The position numbers and the translations under genes were made by a program. From contig NBAZ01000015.1 of assembly GCA_002794735.1 (NCBI GenBank), positions 496,001 to 560,000 of the forward strand: a stretch of 64,000 bases of DNA, written 5' to 3'. Every line of letters begins with the position of its first letter. Position 1 is the first letter of the stretch. The notes beneath the pieces are model-generated. The model did no database searches, was not told the origin of the DNA, and saw only the letters and a list, made by a program, of their open reading frames with translations. This stretch comes from Pyrrhoderma lamaoense (Eukaryota; Basidiomycota; Agaricomycetes; Hymenochaetales; Hymenochaetaceae). This document shows positions 60,526-64,000 of the stretch, piece by piece.

Positions 60526-61975
60526 AACAATAAGCACTTGTCTCCCGTTGTTCGTCTTCGTAGTTTACCCTCTTACTCCCCCTCCCCCTTTTAGCTGCTT
60601 GAATCTTACTTGCAAAATGATCGATTTTTTCGCCAAGCTTTTCGTAGCAAAGTAGCCTCACGATTTACCGTTTTTCCTTGCACGAAGCTTATAGCAAGAA
60701 TACTTCAAGCATTCTGGTCAGCTTTGCACAATTAGGGGCGCTTATCTGGCATGCTGATCCGTGCATTAGTATTTATTCCCAAATTTGGAATATCCAAAAA
60801 GGCATCAATTTTTATGACGGTCAGTTACATGCAAACTCGAAGTTTGTAACTATTCGATAATTCGTTTATTATTTCATATCCCACTAGATCTCAATAGTGA
60901 GCATTTCCAAATACTGACTGTGCTATAATCAGCACAAACCTTCATCTTGTGGATGAGTCCTTTATATATTTTACCAACTTCATGACGCGATCTACAATTT
61001 CTATACCCCTTCCTCCTATACAATAGTACGATCATGGTCATACCCACTCCATAGATGATGTTCGTGGGCTCGTAGTGTCAGACAATAGGAGAAGTTGTTT
61101 GCTTTTAGCCCTTGAATCCAGTATCTCTTCTACTATATTAGTTGCTTCTCTCAGTTTTCGCACTCTCATTTAAGGGCTAGAATGAAAGATACTGCTTCAT
61201 CCTTATCGGATAATGAAGATACTCGATTAGAATACATGATCTTAATCGTATTTTTTAGCTCGTAATGCGCGTCCTCTATGCCGCATAACTCAAGTTTATC
61301 TACACTACTCAGATGAGTTCTTATATAGAATATATCGTATTAACATCATGTACTACTACTGATACGGGTACCTATCTACTGGCCCAATCCAGGACTTATC
61401 CCCTAAAGCTCTTACCAGCCAAAATCTGCCTTGTTTCGTACACACTGGAGTCAGATTAATCAAGACCAACGGGATTATCACTGAGATATTCAAGCTTAGG
61501 GCACGATTGGCGCCTCGAAGCTACCTTCGTCCGAGGACACAGACTCAAGACATAGACAAGGCTATAGCTCACATCTTAAGGGGATAGAGGCTAAGGGAAA
61601 GAGTAATTATTTGATGGAAAGATATGTACAACAGAACGTAGATTCACGATACAGTGGATTACAACGTATAATCCCCATACAACCTCATACGGTTGTGTGC
61701 TGCGTCGTTCTTTGTAAGGTTCTATATAATAATTCCAGCGTATAGATAATTAAAAACATGATCATGAACATCTTAAAGTTAATGCTAGGTCTAAAATGGT
61801 CGAACTGACCATAGTTTGAATGTTAACATACCGTAGTATGCTCTGTTTGTTGTATATTACGGACTTTTAGGGAGCAAAGGTTCATACTAATGTATCACCG
61901 TTATCATATAATTCATTCTATAATATGTTATGGGCTATGTCTGAGGACAATAGGGGTCCCTTGTAGTACGGCAAC
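60526..61975. other. Intergenic; no supported gene
   Basis: AT-rich DNA between paralogues A and B. Parts may be duplicated between the two gene flanks (both are followed by words such as CGATACAGT(A/G)GAT near 59670 and 61650), but I see no exon. Confidence 0.4.
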
Positions 61976-62470
61976 CTACTTATCTCTTGCCCTTTGTTTT
62001 AACGCCTTGTGTTCTTTACCGAGCTGCTTAGTCTCTTCTTCTAATTTCTTAAGTTCGTCGTAATTCTTTTTTTTCTTCTTCTCTAACTCCCTTTCCTTGG
62101 CCTTAAATTCAAATCTCTGTATTATGTTTCCCTTCTTGTAGTTTTTCCCTTGCAACGTCTGCCTATTCGGATGTTCACTTCCGGGATGACTATTCCGTAG
62201 GAGTCTGAGTTCTTCCCGAATGCCGTCATTATCTTTAGCGATAGTGTTTATTCTGTCGTTAATTTTCCTCTGTTTTTCCACATGTTCTATCTTAGTATCG
62301 GTTACCTTCTGTCCTTCAGATCGATCCTCGTAAATATTATCATATGCGGGGGGGCGAGGAGGTGCCTGCTCTATTCTATCCACAGCGGGATATGTGGAAG
62401 GGCTGGCCCTGGTACTTCGTCCAGTGCTTTGGTCACCCCGTGAGTCTCGGCTGCGGTTTTGTGTCGACAT
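61976..62470 (-). CDS. PPxY-containing basic coiled-coil protein, copy B (164 aa)
   Basis: Intact single-exon frame. The N-terminus (MSTQNRSRDSRGDQSTGRS) is Arg/Ser-rich; RPPAYDNIYEDRSEGQ carries a PPxY motif (PPAY). A heptad-like charged helix (about residues 55-95) follows, then SHPGSEHPNRQTLQGKNYKK, the block best conserved with copy A, and a strongly Lys/Glu-rich helix (ELEKKKKKNYDELKKLEEE) to the end. Predicted pI is high. Neighbours A and C are on the same strand, all without introns. Unknown family; DNA/RNA-binding, scaffold or adaptor roles are conceivable. Leader is AT-rich without a clear TATA element. Confidence 0.65.
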   Translation of the reverse strand: MSTQNRSRDSRGDQSTGRSTRASPSTYPAVDRIEQAPPRPPAYDNIYEDRSEGQKVTDTKIEHVEKQRKINDRINTIAKDNDGIREELRLLRNSHPGSEHPNRQTLQGKNYKKGNIIQRFEFKAKERELEKKKKKNYDELKKLEEETKQLGKEHKALKQRARDK

Positions 62471-62923
62471 GATAAAAAGTACTTCAAGTCGTTATATTAC
62501 TTATTAGTCTCCTCTTAACTCCCCATTTTATCGCTTTTTAAGATGCTAGGGATTTAAGTGCAATATAATCGAATAATTTTTTATACCAAAAATTCGTGTG
62601 GCAAAGTAGACGTCTCCTGTTATGCTATTATATTTTGCATGAAAGCAGTAACTCCCCAAGCATCAAGGAACAATTTTGACTAGCTTTGCCTAATTAGAAG
62701 CACCTAACAGGCACGCAACCCAATTGTTCGGACTTATACATATTAAAAAGCAAAGACAGGAACATATACATGTAGGCTTGACTCTGAATGTCTATAAATT
62801 GCTTACAAAATCGTATCTATGAAGTAATCTTAGACAATATTGAGCTTATCGTATTTATACTTTTAATACATAATTATCGTTAGGATTAAGGCTCTACTAT
62901 ATCCAGTCTCTTCTGCTTTACTA

Positions 62924-63340
62924 TCATGGTGTAGTTTGCTTCTTGATTGATTCCAGCTTCCTGATTTGATCCGAGGTTTGCTTATTATTTTCTCTCATCT
63001 GAGTGATAATATTATTATTTTGATCATACTGTTTCTTATCAAATGCTCCCGGGTCCAGAGTTCCAGCGTTAGTGAAAAGTCGTGCATTTTCAGCCCCTGT
63101 AGCCTGTATGTCTTCCATTGTTTTTTTCGCCTCCCTAACTTTTTGCGATTTTTCTTAGGGGGAAAGAGTCTTAAGTGTTGCACCTCCCCTAGATGGTGAC
63201 GCTTGAGTAGAAGAAGATGCACTCGCAGATACGTTTCTACCTGCAGCTGTGCGGCGTCTCAGTCCATCTTTAGAAGGGGTGCCGCTGACTGATGTAGCTG
63301 TTGTTCGACTGTTTTTGGTAGGGCTCGGTTGACTGGACAT
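62924..63340 (-). CDS. Small Ser/Arg-rich and helical protein with one in-frame TAA (copy C)
   Basis: From the ATG at 63340 the frame reads a Ser/Thr/Arg-rich N-terminus (MSSQPSPTKNSRTT, then GRNVSASASSSTQASPSRGG) to TLKTLSP and a TAA at 63155-63157. The same frame continues without shift as EKSQKVREAKKTMEDIQATG, a polar helical domain ending IRKLESIKKQTTP at 62924. Amino-acid composition flows smoothly across the stop, and a single T for A (TAA versus AAA, Lys) would join them (138 codons). A 30-nt GT...AG stretch could also remove the stop, but is shorter than any intron used elsewhere here. Either a fresh nonsense change or two separate pieces; no homology recognised. Confidence 0.45.
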
Positions 63341-64000
63341 CTTGACATTGGACTATGGACTCACAAGTTTACCTGCTTTATATAGAAGAATCTGTAGGAA
63401 AATATATAACTACGAAACTATCAAAGTAAAAAGCAAGACATATAAGAAAGCAAAGCCACGAGTTTTGTTAGGTATCTCCGGTTCAAACAATCTCAGATTC
63501 CAGTCCGAAGCAATCTAGCCCGTCAAAGAGATGATAGTTCACTAAACCCATATTTCCAAAAAAATACGACATATATACATAGGCACACAAAAATACTCAA
63601 TAAAACGACTAGCATGCCATAAATACACATTTATTTTTGGTAACTTCGCAAACTTCCAAACGAGTATCCACATTAACGTCTCGTAATTTGCATTTTTAGG
63701 TCAGCGTTTTGCAAAAATTGCGTGAGACACTATGAGAATTTAAGAGTCAAAGTATATGTACATGTAAGTCCGAATATGTGTTTACTGAAACTCATTGGTA
63801 TATACTTTCAAGAAGAAAAACGACACACATTAAAGACCAATTTCCAATATACCCAAAGCTACTTCAGTATAATAATGCTTATTTTAGAAATGAAATGGGT
63901 CAAATTTGTGTATTATCGGTTGAAATTACATTTGATATATATGGCTAGCCATTTCGTGGAGTGTTAACTTCCTCTCTCATCTTTCATCTTTTTTATCGCC
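63341..64000. other. Upstream region of copy C; no further gene seen
   Basis: AT-rich. The 81-codon plus frame at 63722-63967 has no recognisable content. Confidence 0.35.

Noticed and set aside
1..64000. CRISPR arrays, rRNA genes, bacterial operons
   Set aside because: No regularly spaced repeats, no rRNA-like blocks, and the intron-rich genes are fungal.

Overview
The window looks like nuclear DNA of a basidiomycete fungus, most likely an Agaricomycete. It is AT-rich and dense in short GT-AG introns (about 43-80 nt). Its recognisable proteins are ones common in that group: a polyporopepsin-like aspartic protease, an AMID/AIF-like flavoprotein, a BCS1-like AAA protein, a sugar porter, a cytochrome P450, a UbiA enzyme, and degraded copies of basidiomycete seven-helix (DUF6533-type) proteins. 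I cannot name the species.

Layout. 1-0.7 kb: end of an unrecognised lysine-rich gene running off the left edge. 0.7-12.3 kb: gene-poor AT-rich DNA with decayed plus-strand copies of the seven-helix family and a relic of a small-protein family. 12.3-21.8 kb: a large cell-cycle-type gene (Byr4/Bfa1-like, by its WDDDF motifs) with inverted copies of its own 3' end (12.3 kb) and its own promoter (21.6 kb) around it, plus two small spliced genes at 13.8-14.3 and 15.2-15.8 kb. 21.9-28.8 kb: a tandemly duplicated two-gene unit, each with a Ser-rich tail-anchored protein on the minus strand and a seven-helix protein on the plus strand. 29-45.4 kb: the conserved block of sugar transporter, BCS1-like, UbiA, P450 and aspartic protease. 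45.6-53.1 kb: minus-strand array of a second seven-helix subfamily. 53.7-56.8 kb: AIF-like oxidoreductase. 57-59.9 kb: pyrimidine-rich DNA without a convincing gene. 60-63.4 kb: three small minus-strand genes for basic, coiled-coil-like proteins, two of them PPxY paralogues.

The pattern that cuts across everything is this. I rebuilt the exons of the conserved genes by hand. Nearly all can be completed only if a single base is supplied at certain places, usually inside a short homopolymer. I count 16 such places in seven genes, all missing bases and none extra. Once the bases are supplied, exon phases and total lengths agree exactly. This points to homopolymer under-calling in the assembly rather than gene death, and it also limits how far the pseudogene calls here can be trusted.

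Functional links are modest. UbiA and P450 lie on the same strand 2.7 kb apart and could be a small metabolic pair. The other genes look like ordinary housekeeping or secreted functions. The candidates for something undescribed are the small spliced family (9.0, 13.8 and 15.2 kb), the PPxY coiled-coil family at the right end, the BCS1-like protein with two N-terminal domains, and the self-inverted promoter copy downstream of the Byr4-like gene.
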